Source of the DNA: Cytophagales bacterium
Lineage (GTDB): Bacteria; Bacteroidota; Bacteroidia; Cytophagales; Spirosomataceae
Assembly (NCBI GenBank): GCA_004292855.1
Contig: RDXN01000077.1
Location: forward strand, 1-64,000
DNA length: 64,000 nucleotides
Direction: 5' to 3'
The position numbers and the translations under genes are program-made. The stretch's first letter is position 1, and every line of letters starts with the position of its first letter. The notes beneath the pieces were generated by a model. It did not search any database. It saw nothing but the letters and a program-made list of their open reading frames with translations, and was not told where the DNA came from. Shown here in pieces: positions 15,871 through 24,189 of this stretch.

Positions 15871-17892
15871 ATGACGATGAAACAAACTCTACTTCTGCTG
15901 CTCCTTTTCGTAGCCCGATTCGGGCAGGCTCAAAGCAATCTGATAGTCCGAACGCCCGCTACGAGTACACCCAGTTCGTTCAACACCATTTTTGGGATCG
16001 GTGCTGGTCTAAATATTTCCGGCACAGGTAGTAGTGGCACCAGCAACGTTGTAGTGGGGTATCAGTCGGGTTTTACCCTATCGTCCGGGCGCGACAATGT
16101 GCTGATGGGCCGGGGAACTGGTTATTTCCTGTCCACCGGCGATGAAAATACCTTCATTGGGTCGGGGGCGGGCCTGAACACGTCTACTGCCGACTACAAC
16201 ACCTTCATAGGCTCTAATGCCGGTACACAAAATCAGGCGGGCTACTCTAATTCATTTTTGGGGCATGGGGCTGGGAATGGGACCACAACCGGCTTTGAGA
16301 ACACGTATGTGGGTACAGGGGCAGGCTCAACCAATACGGTGGGGCGGTTCAACACGCTGATCGGTGCGTTTGCTGGGGCAGCTAGCAGCAACGGCTCTGG
16401 ACTGGGGAATGTATTTTCGGGTCACTACACGGGCTATCGAACAACCTCCGGGTCAAGCAATGTCTACCTGGGTGTCAAGGCGGGTTATCAGAACCAGAAC
16501 GGCAGCCGGAACATTGCCATCGGCGACTCAGCGGGGTATAACAATACCATGTCGAACAACGTGTTTGTGGGCAGCAAATCGGGCTATGCCAATACGTCGG
16601 GTAGTCTGAACACGTTCTTGGGCTATCAGGCCGGGTATGCTAACACCACCGGAGTCCGTAATACAGTAGTCGGCTTCGGGGCGGGCAACTCAGCAACAAA
16701 CGCAGGCGACAACACCATGCTGGGCTACAACGCCGGGCTGGTCAATACGGCAAGTGGTAATACATTCATCGGGTCGGAAGCGGGCCGGACCAACACGTCG
16801 GGTATCGGCAACAGTTTTGTGGGTATGCAGGCCGGGTATTTCAACGGAGCCGGTGTGTTCAACACCTTTCTGGGCGGGTATGCGGGCCACTACAACTCGA
16901 TGGGCAGCGATAACACCTTTCTGGGGTCAGAGGCCGGAAACAACAACAATACGGGTTCGGCCAATACGTTTGTGGGGCGACAGGCGGGTCAGAATAACAC
17001 AACGGGCTATCTGAACACCTTCATGGGGCATCAGGCCGCTAGTGCAAACTCGACTGGATTTTTCAACGTGGTGCTGGGCAGTTTTGCCGGTAATCGGAAT
17101 ACCACCGGCTTTTGTAATGCACTCATTGGCCAATCGGCGGGCTACCAAAACACCACGGGGATCAACAACATTGCTCTGGGGCCACGCGCCGGATACCACA
17201 ATCAGAGGGGCAGTTTCAACGTTGCCCTCGGCGACTCGGCGGGGTTTGCCAACGGGGGGTCAGGCAATGTGTTCGTGGGCAGCAAAGCGGGCCTTTCCAA
17301 CCTAACCGGAGAGTACAATACGGCGGTTGGGTTCGAGGCTCGAATGGGTCGCCAAAACCTGACCAATGCCACCGCCATTGGCGAACAAGCCCGCGTGTCG
17401 GTTTCCAACGCCGTTGTGCTCGGCGACCCGGATAACAGTAGCATGGTCGTGGGTATCGGCACCGATTCGCCCCAGTTTCCGCTCGACGTGCGGGGCATCA
17501 TCAACATTCGCGGGGCGGGGGGTAAACTCAAATTCACCCATTTGCTCAACCCCAACTTCTCGCCCGATGGCACCGATCAGATGCTCACCGTGAACGCCCG
17601 GGGCGAGGTAGTCTTGACACGCTACCGGCTGCGCGTGGGCGACACCGACGACTGGGCCGACCGCGTTTTTCAACCCAATTACCAACTCCGCCCTCTGAAC
17701 GAGGTGGCTCATTTTGTCCAGAAGAACCGCCACTTGCCCGGTTTGCCGAGTGCCGAGGAGGTGGCTACATCGGGAGTCGATGCTGCCGCGCTGACGGTGA
17801 AACTGCTGGAAAAAATCGAGGAGTTGACGTTGTACGTGATTGAGCAGGATAAGAAAATGCAGGCGTTAACTCGCAAAAAATCAGATAAATAG
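15871..17892 (+). CDS. Surface protein with about 26 YadA-head-like 17-residue repeats
   Basis: A 673-residue protein with a signal peptide (MTMKQTLLLLLLFVARFGQA). Residues about 50-490 consist of some 26 repeats of mostly 17 residues with the pattern NTFxGxxAGxxNTTGxx, like the left-handed beta-roll of YadA-type adhesin heads and tail-fibre stalks. The C-terminal part carries a Bacteroidota tail-fibre-like segment (DDWADRVFQPNYQL, HLPGLPSAEEVATSGV) and ends in a coiled coil (LLEKIEELTLYVIEQDKKMQ) that should trimerise. The intramolecular chaperone of S74 fibres is not evident. Probably a surface fibre or adhesin. Confidence 0.8.
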   Translation: MTMKQTLLLLLLFVARFGQAQSNLIVRTPATSTPSSFNTIFGIGAGLNISGTGSSGTSNVVVGYQSGFTLSSGRDNVLMGRGTGYFLSTGDENTFIGSGAGLNTSTADYNTFIGSNAGTQNQAGYSNSFLGHGAGNGTTTGFENTYVGTGAGSTNTVGRFNTLIGAFAGAASSNGSGLGNVFSGHYTGYRTTSGSSNVYLGVKAGYQNQNGSRNIAIGDSAGYNNTMSNNVFVGSKSGYANTSGSLNTFLGYQAGYANTTGVRNTVVGFGAGNSATNAGDNTMLGYNAGLVNTASGNTFIGSEAGRTNTSGIGNSFVGMQAGYFNGAGVFNTFLGGYAGHYNSMGSDNTFLGSEAGNNNNTGSANTFVGRQAGQNNTTGYLNTFMGHQAASANSTGFFNVVLGSFAGNRNTTGFCNALIGQSAGYQNTTGINNIALGPRAGYHNQRGSFNVALGDSAGFANGGSGNVFVGSKAGLSNLTGEYNTAVGFEARMGRQNLTNATAIGEQARVSVSNAVVLGDPDNSSMVVGIGTDSPQFPLDVRGIINIRGAGGKLKFTHLLNPNFSPDGTDQMLTVNARGEVVLTRYRLRVGDTDDWADRVFQPNYQLRPLNEVAHFVQKNRHLPGLPSAEEVATSGVDAAALTVKLLEKIEELTLYVIEQDKKMQALTRKKSDK

Positions 17893-17930
17893 CGGCCTTC
17901 AGTTCCTCTTTTTATCCCATGATTGTGGTA

Positions 17931-17961
17931 TTTCAGCACACGCAGCAAGGGCAGACCTTTG
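17931..17961 (+). promoter_or_regulatory. Duplicated promoter (copy of 14045-14075)
   Basis: TTTC (17931-17934), 19 bp, then GACCTTTG (17954-17961). The pair and its surroundings (ATGATTGTGGTATTTC, then TTTCCAGACTATTATCC) correspond to the promoter region at 14031-14135. It now drives only a 54-codon relic, and possibly the ELWxxDGT gene beyond. Confidence 0.5.
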
Positions 17962-18004
17962 TACAAGTCTCGTCAGGCTTTCCAGACTATTATCCAAAAA
18001 CATC

Positions 18005-18169
18005 ATGAAAACAATTCGCCTACTTCCCCTTGCAATATGGGATGCTGGCCCGGATGCGGCTGGTGATGCCGCGAGTAAGTGGTTGGTTATCAGATTTTTC
18101 ACTGACCGCTTGCTCACTCGTTCCGCCCCGGCGTTACGGTTTAGTTTATTTTCCCGACTCAATCAGTAG
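18005..18169 (+). pseudogene. 5' relic of a DUF7452-type lipoprotein gene
   Basis: The 54-codon frame begins MKTIRLLPLAIWDAGPDAAG, matching the first residues of the 14133 protein (MKTIRSLPLLL) and then diverging. It lacks a complete signal peptide and all later domains. Together with the duplicated promoter upstream it appears to be the stump of a second copy of that gene. It occupies the otherwise gene-free stretch 17893-18198. Confidence 0.5.
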
Positions 18170-18198
18170 AAAATAACGCAAACCACAACATCAATGCC

Positions 18199-20598
18199 AT
18201 GAAACACGTTTTCCACGTCCGTTTGTCCCGGCTATGGCTGGGAGCCGCTTGTTGGTTGCTCACCGCTAATTCGGTTTGGGCGCAACTGCCACTCACCAAC
18301 CAACCCGCCAATCCGGCACCGGGCACCACTCGCCCAACCCTGACTCATGCGCGGGTAGCCGCCGGAAAACTCTATTTTCAGGCTACCTCGCTCGTTGGTA
18401 CAAACGCTGAGTTGGCCGTAACTGATGGCACGGCGGCTGGTACGTCGCTGCTCCGAAGCATCACGCCCGTACCCCGACAAGTGCTCGACCCACGCGGCTT
18501 TACAGAGTTCAACGGGCTGGTTTATTTCTCGGCAAACGATGGCATCAACGGGCGCGAACTATGGGTAACCGACGGTACCAACGCCGGTACGCGACTGGTG
18601 CGCAACATTCGCCCTGGTGTAGATAACAGCGATCCGGGGCAGTTCGCCGTGGTGAATGGCAAACTGTATTTCGTAGCCAGTAGCACTGGATTCAGTGCTG
18701 ATTTGTGGGTGAGCGATGGTACCTCGGCAGGCACTCAACGCCTGACCGATGCACTTGGCATTCCGACGGGTGGGGCCGTTCAGGGGATAGTGGCAGCGGG
18801 CAATAAGCTCTTCTATGACACCCAAAGCAACGATTTGTGGGTGACCGACGGCACTGCTGCCGGCACCCGCTTCCTGAAAGGCGGGCCGCTCATTCCGGCT
18901 GTTCCCGATGGCCCCCGTTATTTTGCCTCGATCTCTCAACTCACCAACTACGACGGGCTGCTGCTGTTCCGGGGTAACGTTATCTCGACGTTTGAAGACG
19001 AACCCTGGTTTAGTGATGGCACGCCCGAAGGTACCCACGTTATCGACATTGTGCCGGGTGCGCTAGGCTCCTTTCCAGCCCCTCCGTTTGTGTATTTCAA
19101 CGGACTAATGTTTTTCGTAACGGGCCTGCCAACACCCACGCTTCGGGCTACCGATGGCACGCTGGCCGGAACACGGACCATTAAAGTGGGGTACGCCAAA
19201 AACATGACCCAATTTAACGGGAAGCTGTATTTTACGATCAATGGGGTCAATTTGTGGTCGACCGACGGTACAGAAGCGGGCACGCAGCTTATTCTGACGG
19301 GTTCCATTTCCGATTTGTTTGTTTCCAACAACAAACTCTACCTGCTTACTACCCCGACGTTTCCGAGTACGGGACACATTCTTCAGGAGAGCGATGGCAC
19401 CACGGCGGGCACAAAAGTGGTGCCGGTGCAGACAACCCTGTTCGGACGAACCATCAATGCGGTGAACCTCAACGATAACGTGATTTTCACGAGTGGCAAC
19501 GATTTCTCGTCCGACGTTCAGCTCTTTAAACTCACCCCCCCGGCCCCGCCAACGGTGGTCTCGTTTCCCGACCGGACGGGTACGGTGGGTGTGTATTATT
19601 TTCAGAGTATTGCGGCCATCGTGCCATCGTCCGGGCCAGTTTCCTACAAAATGGAGGGTCTGCCCCCCGGTCTGGCATTCAGTGGTGGATCGGGCGGGCT
19701 GATTGGCGGAATCCCCACCACGGCGGGGGTCTATTCCATCACGTATTCGGTGGCCAATATGTTCGGCATCACGATTGGGATTAGCTATTTCAACTTCGTC
19801 ATCAATGCAGCAGGCGGGGGCAGTGCCGCTTTCGCGCTGTCGGCTCCCCTCTACAACTGCGCAACGGGCGGGTTTACGCTGCAAACGGGCGGGGGCAACG
19901 GCTCCCTCATCGACTACCAGATTCCGGGCATCACCGACTGGACCGCCAACCCCAGCGGGACCATTCCGACGCACATTCGGCAGGATGCCAACAGTATGCC
20001 GCTGCTCTTGCGGGCGCGGCAGGGAAGCAATGTGGTGAGTATGACATTCAACTTCGTAACGGCCTGTAGCGGGTCGGGTGGGGGGGCGTTGCAAGTCCTG
20101 GCTCCCACGTACAACTGTAGCACTGGCGCGATCACCTTCAACACGAGCGGGGGCAACGGCTCACCCATTACCTTCTCGGCTCCGGGCATTCAACGAGCAT
20201 CGGCCACGAGCAACACCGGCATCGTTGAACCGGGGCTTCGCTTCGACCCCAAACCCATTCTCATCACGGCCATGCAGTCGGGGGTGAGTGTCGGTTACAC
20301 CTTTAACCCGATCTGCGGAGGGGCACGACAAGCGTCGGACGGGGGTAATGACTTGGTGGTTCGGGTGATGGGCAACCCCACCACGAGCGATCAGGTGGAG
20401 GTCGAAGTAAGCGGGGCGGCTGGTCGGTCGATGCGGTTGTCGCTGATAGATACACAAGGTCGGCTTTTGTCGGAGGAGACCATCGAGCAACCCGCCCCCA
20501 CCGAACGCCGGACGCTCCGACTTGCCAGCAATGCGGGGGTGTATCTGTTGCAGGTGGGCACCCCTACGCAGAGCCGGACAGTGAAGATTATCCGCTAA
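18199..20598 (+). CDS. ELWxxDGT-repeat protein with C-terminal sorting domain
   Basis: A 799-residue secreted protein with a signal peptide (ending NSVWAQ). Residues about 60-430 hold repeats with signatures ELAVTDGTAAGT, ELWVTDGTNAGT, DLWVSDGTSAGT and NLWSTDGTEAGT, a propeller-like repeat common in Bacteroidota and myxobacteria. An Ig-like putative cadherin-type domain follows (PPGLAFSGGSGGLIGGIP), then two similar beta modules (each with YNC and GGGNGS). A C-terminal domain of about 80 residues (GVYLLQVGTPTQSRTVKIIR) matches type A cargo signals of the type IX secretion system. Expected on the cell surface or released. Confidence 0.85.
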   Translation: MKHVFHVRLSRLWLGAACWLLTANSVWAQLPLTNQPANPAPGTTRPTLTHARVAAGKLYFQATSLVGTNAELAVTDGTAAGTSLLRSITPVPRQVLDPRGFTEFNGLVYFSANDGINGRELWVTDGTNAGTRLVRNIRPGVDNSDPGQFAVVNGKLYFVASSTGFSADLWVSDGTSAGTQRLTDALGIPTGGAVQGIVAAGNKLFYDTQSNDLWVTDGTAAGTRFLKGGPLIPAVPDGPRYFASISQLTNYDGLLLFRGNVISTFEDEPWFSDGTPEGTHVIDIVPGALGSFPAPPFVYFNGLMFFVTGLPTPTLRATDGTLAGTRTIKVGYAKNMTQFNGKLYFTINGVNLWSTDGTEAGTQLILTGSISDLFVSNNKLYLLTTPTFPSTGHILQESDGTTAGTKVVPVQTTLFGRTINAVNLNDNVIFTSGNDFSSDVQLFKLTPPAPPTVVSFPDRTGTVGVYYFQSIAAIVPSSGPVSYKMEGLPPGLAFSGGSGGLIGGIPTTAGVYSITYSVANMFGITIGISYFNFVINAAGGGSAAFALSAPLYNCATGGFTLQTGGGNGSLIDYQIPGITDWTANPSGTIPTHIRQDANSMPLLLRARQGSNVVSMTFNFVTACSGSGGGALQVLAPTYNCSTGAITFNTSGGNGSPITFSAPGIQRASATSNTGIVEPGLRFDPKPILITAMQSGVSVGYTFNPICGGARQASDGGNDLVVRVMGNPTTSDQVEVEVSGAAGRSMRLSLIDTQGRLLSEETIEQPAPTERRTLRLASNAGVYLLQVGTPTQSRTVKIIR

Positions 20599-20773
20599 AC
20601 AAAACCAGTGTGTATTAACAAAATTTCACCCCTGTGTTGTTTGCGGCTTCCGCCATCTCTGCGACTAACTGACAGTAGCCCCGTAACATCGAGGTAATAC
20701 CAATAACCTGCTCTCCGATTCCAGACACCCATTTGATTCAAACTAATTCCGTATCCTCAAACCAACTACTCTG

Positions 20774-22273
20774 ATGCCAATCTCACTTGATTCCACAGCG
20801 ATTAACCCCGCCGACCCTCAATTTCAGCCCATGATGGCCGATTTGCAGGGGAACATCCTCAAAGGGCACGGTCGCGACCACACCATCAACCTGTTTATCA
20901 AATTCAGGGCGGGGCGGCAGGCCCTCGTAAAAGACTGGATAGCCGCCTTTAGCCGGGTATTTGTTGCCTCGGCCAAAAAACAGATGGAGCAGACCGACTA
21001 CTTCAAAACGCACCGGATTTCGGGCGGGATGTTCTGCAACCTGTTTCTGACCAACAATGGTTATGCCTATCTGGGTGTTCCGGCAGAGAAACGACCAACT
21101 AGCCCGGCTTTCCGTAACGGTATGAAAGCCTCCGGTCCGGCCCTCCACGACCCGCACCCCAGTAAATGGGACGCTGGCTACGACGCCGACATTCATGCCA
21201 TGATCCTCATTGCCGACGACAGCCCCCAACTCGTGCGTGCCCTGAAACGGGCCATTATCCTGTCGTTGCAGAACCTCGCCATTCCGCTGCGCGAGGAGGC
21301 CGGTAAGGTAATTCGCAACAAAACGGGCAACGGTATCGAGCACAACGGCTATGCCGACGGCGTGAGTCAGCCCTTGTTTTTCAAAAAGGACCTCGACGAC
21401 GAAGCCGCACAACTGAGTTTCGAGGGTGGACACTCGGTTTGGAACCCGGAGGCCCCCCTCAAACTGGCCCTAGTGAAAGATCCCGGTGGCCGCACCGCCG
21501 ACAGCTACGGCAGCTATTTCGTGTACCGTAAGCTGGAGCAGAACGTGAAATTGTTCAAACAAAAAGAAGAAGAACTGGCCGACGCGCTGGGCTACACGAA
21601 CGAGGCCGACCGCGAGCGCGTGGGTGCCCTGGTGGTGGGGCGGTTTGAAGACGGCACACCCGTAACCAACCACAACGATGCACAGGACCCTGCGAAGGAT
21701 AAGATCTCGAATAACTTTACGTACCGCACCAACGATAACGACGGTCTGAAATGCCCATTTCAGGGGCACGTTCGCAAAACAAACCCCCGCACCGACCACC
21801 CCGTTTTCGTGACCGACGATGCCGCCGGTGATGCGTTCAATAAATCGAAGCGGATTGTGCGCCGGGGTATTCCGTTTGAAGACAAGCCCCGCGTGATGAC
21901 CCCCGATGGCGAACTCGATCCGAACTACTTTCCGACGGGCGGGGTGGGACTCATTTTCATGTGCTTCGTGGCCGACATTGCCGGGCAGTTTGAATTTATG
22001 CAGCAGTCATGGGCCAACAATGAGGGTTTCGTGAACGATAATGTGGGCATCGACCCCGTGATTGGGCAGCACCCCGGCTCGTTTATCGACCAAACCTGGA
22101 ACAAAAACTGGAATGACCAATCGCCTAACCCGGCACATGTAAAATTCGGGTTTGCCGATGCCGTAACCATGAAAGGCGGGGCCTATTTCTTTGCTCCAAG
22201 CATGAGTTTTTTGAATGGCCTGCGCGTGAGCAGCAACCCGCTCTTACCCGCAGCCCTACAGCCATTTGTATAG
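20774..22273 (+). CDS. Dyp-type heme peroxidase
   Basis: A 499-residue protein of the dye-decolourising peroxidase family, which uses hydrogen peroxide and heme to oxidise phenolic dyes and lignin-like compounds. Visible hallmarks are MMADLQGNILKGHGRDH at the N-terminus, the GxxDG motif as GYADG (residues 192-196, catalytic Asp-195), the proximal heme ligand His-332 in HVRKTNPR and the distal Arg near RRGIPF. The length fits the longer, fungal-like or class B/C members. No signal peptide is seen, so it is cytoplasmic or exported by encapsulation; no encapsulin gene is nearby. Confidence 0.9.
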   Translation: MPISLDSTAINPADPQFQPMMADLQGNILKGHGRDHTINLFIKFRAGRQALVKDWIAAFSRVFVASAKKQMEQTDYFKTHRISGGMFCNLFLTNNGYAYLGVPAEKRPTSPAFRNGMKASGPALHDPHPSKWDAGYDADIHAMILIADDSPQLVRALKRAIILSLQNLAIPLREEAGKVIRNKTGNGIEHNGYADGVSQPLFFKKDLDDEAAQLSFEGGHSVWNPEAPLKLALVKDPGGRTADSYGSYFVYRKLEQNVKLFKQKEEELADALGYTNEADRERVGALVVGRFEDGTPVTNHNDAQDPAKDKISNNFTYRTNDNDGLKCPFQGHVRKTNPRTDHPVFVTDDAAGDAFNKSKRIVRRGIPFEDKPRVMTPDGELDPNYFPTGGVGLIFMCFVADIAGQFEFMQQSWANNEGFVNDNVGIDPVIGQHPGSFIDQTWNKNWNDQSPNPAHVKFGFADAVTMKGGAYFFAPSMSFLNGLRVSSNPLLPAALQPFV

Positions 22274-22307
22274 ATTGATTTTTGCATAGGTTGGAGAACA
22301 GGTAGAG

Positions 22308-22346
22308 AATCCCCCCGGTTGGCCCCGTTGCTGACCGGGGGATTTT
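22308..22346. terminator. Convergent terminator hairpin
   Basis: AATCCCCCCGGT (22308-22319) pairs with ACCGGGGGATT (22334-22344), followed by TTT. It lies between the ends of the peroxidase gene and the convergent 22357 gene and can serve both. Confidence 0.7.
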
Positions 22347-22356
22347 GTATGCTCGA

Positions 22357-23112
22357 TCAGTTTCGATACACCGTCTTGTAGTCGTTCACGTAGTTGATGT
22401 AGTGCCAGGTCTTTTCGTCGGGGCGTTGCGTGTTGATTTTCACGTTGGTGAAGCGCGTGAGAACGTAGTCTTCGGGTGTTATGCTGTTGGTTTGAACAAC
22501 AATGTAAGGCAAATGACTTTGCTTATCGGCCACGACAGTGTAGCAAATAGTCCGGTCGGTGGTTAGCTTGCTAAAGCCGCCCAGATTCTGCATCGTCTGG
22601 CTGTTCAATGCAAACCGGACCTTGTCGTAAGCCTTATCGTTAATGATGGTGTCGGCAACTACCTTCGGAATTGTAGTGTCGGCAATGATTTTTCCCAGCG
22701 TGTTGCGGAGCGTGACAGGCGAGTTATAGAAGAACGACATGGACGTGAATTCGCTTCGGGCGGGTTGCTTAAACACGATCAGCTTTTTCTCATCTTCTTC
22801 GGTCGAGAACAAGCTTTGACCGTTATAAACGTAGCGGTATGCCGGGCTGATAATCTGGAACCGGAATCCTGTCACGTTCTCCGTTGCCCGAAAATCCAAA
22901 TACGTGCTGCCTGAAAGTTCACTATGGTGATTCTCTGAACGATAGTTCACGTCTCGATAATAATCGTACTGTATCTCGCCAATAGCGTTCAGTTTGTCGA
23001 GAATGGTTTGCAAAACCTCATCGGGCGTTTGACGTGAAGGAACAGTGCTTGTGAAATGAACACTGAAGAACGAAACAAAAAGCAACAACAGAATAAGCGA
23101 GATACTTTTCAT
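22357..23112 (-). CDS. Exported LolA-like protein
   Basis: A 251-residue protein with an N-terminal hydrophobic export signal (ISLILLLLFVSFFSV). The body is predicted as long antiparallel strands (GEIQYDYYRDVNYRSENHHS, YRYVYNGQSLFSTEEDEKK), resembling the LolA/outer-membrane lipoprotein carrier fold. In Bacteroidota such domains also form the N-terminus of TlpA-like thioredoxin proteins, but no thioredoxin part follows here. It would work in the periplasm, possibly binding a lipid or lipoprotein. The assignment is by fold impression only. Confidence 0.6.
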   Translation of the reverse strand: MKSISLILLLLFVSFFSVHFTSTVPSRQTPDEVLQTILDKLNAIGEIQYDYYRDVNYRSENHHSELSGSTYLDFRATENVTGFRFQIISPAYRYVYNGQSLFSTEEDEKKLIVFKQPARSEFTSMSFFYNSPVTLRNTLGKIIADTTIPKVVADTIINDKAYDKVRFALNSQTMQNLGGFSKLTTDRTICYTVVADKQSHLPYIVVQTNSITPEDYVLTRFTNVKINTQRPDEKTWHYINYVNDYKTVYRN

Positions 23113-23295
23113 AAAACGAAAGAAGGTTAATCGAGTGGTGTTTGTCGAAACAAAAACGCCTTTTGAATCACACTATTGCCTGTGATTGCTACAGAGAGCC
23201 AACCGATTACTAAATCCAGCCGGGGTGTTTGCCGGTGTTTAAAAATTACGACTAACTTTCTGACTATCAAAACTAAATCCTTACTCCTAAGCCGT

Positions 23296-23775
23296 ATGAA
23301 CTACCGATTTATTCTCTTTTTTTTCCTTTTTGTAGGATTCTCACAGGCCAGTTGGAGTCAGACTTCATCCGCTACCGACGATAGGACAACAGACTCCGTA
23401 ACAACGGATACCGGGCCGATCATGCAAGCCAATGACCCCAACACAACCCTGTATGAGCAGTCAAAAGAAAACAAATTTGAGCCGGGGCCGGGGCTAATGT
23501 GTTTGTCGGTTACGCTGATGATTTTGTCGTTTAGCGTATTGATCGTTTGGCTTTTGTTGCGCCATCAGACCCAGTTGCGACTCGACAATGAGGACATGAT
23601 TCGGCTGGTTAGCATCATCCTGATTGTTAGCTGTATGTTGCTGATTCCGGTTATCGGCAATGCGTTTTTGTCGCTTGCCAACGCGTCGGCACTCTACAGT
23701 TTGCTGGGGACGATTGCCGGTTATTTGCTCGGTAAAAATAGCCAGAGTAGTCGCTCTGGAAACGCAACCGACTGA
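23296..23775 (+). CDS. Small membrane protein with signal peptide
   Basis: A 159-residue product when started at ATG 23296, which gives a normal signal peptide (MNYRFILFFFLFVGFSQASW). A Ser/Thr/Asp-rich periplasmic stretch is followed by two membrane helices (LSVTLMILSFSVLIVWLLL and LVSIILIVSCMLLIPVI), then a glycine-containing hydrophobic segment and a short polar tail. The frame is open further upstream to 23176, without sensible sequence. Six bp separate it from the next gene, so the two are probably co-transcribed. No family recognised. Confidence 0.65.
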   Translation: MNYRFILFFFLFVGFSQASWSQTSSATDDRTTDSVTTDTGPIMQANDPNTTLYEQSKENKFEPGPGLMCLSVTLMILSFSVLIVWLLLRHQTQLRLDNEDMIRLVSIILIVSCMLLIPVIGNAFLSLANASALYSLLGTIAGYLLGKNSQSSRSGNATD

Positions 23776-23781
23776 TTACGA

Positions 23782-24132
23782 ATGTTTAATCTGCTAACCA
23801 TCATGCCCATGTTAATCTGCCGTTTACTCTTCGTGATCCTGCTGGGGTCTGTTACCACCCTGAACGGGCAAAGCCTGCCTAAGCCCACCTTTTCAATTAC
23901 TAACAGTGCCGGTGGGCGGGTGACGTTCTCACTCCTGAATGGCAAAAACAAGCAAGTCGAAACCCTGGAAGCCAACGCCACCCGACAATATTCAGACGGA
24001 ATGTCTTACCAGATCGAACTGCTCACCAAAGGGCGACCCCCTGTGCGAGTAACCCTCACCCCGCCCAATAAATACGCTATCCAATGGAATGGAACGCAAC
24101 TTTTTGTGCGGCAAACCGGGCGTTTTTACTGA
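23782..24132 (+). CDS. Small exported protein of unknown function
   Basis: A 116-residue product with a signal peptide; ATG 23803 (MPMLICRLLFVILLGS) would give a more typical leader than ATG 23782. The mature part of about 85 residues is beta-rich (KPTFSITNSAGGRVTFSLL, RVTLTPPNKYAIQWNGTQLF). It probably forms an operon with the preceding membrane protein. No family recognised. Confidence 0.6.
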   Translation: MFNLLTIMPMLICRLLFVILLGSVTTLNGQSLPKPTFSITNSAGGRVTFSLLNGKNKQVETLEANATRQYSDGMSYQIELLTKGRPPVRVTLTPPNKYAIQWNGTQLFVRQTGRFY

Positions 24133-24189
24133 GAGGGTACTCGCTGATTTATAAGTAAATGGGGTCAGGGGTTCGCTTAACGATGTATC

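Noticed and set aside
16000-17400. Regular short repeats that could suggest a CRISPR-like array
   Set aside because: The period is 51 bp with coding-level variation, and it translates into a clear 17-residue protein repeat.
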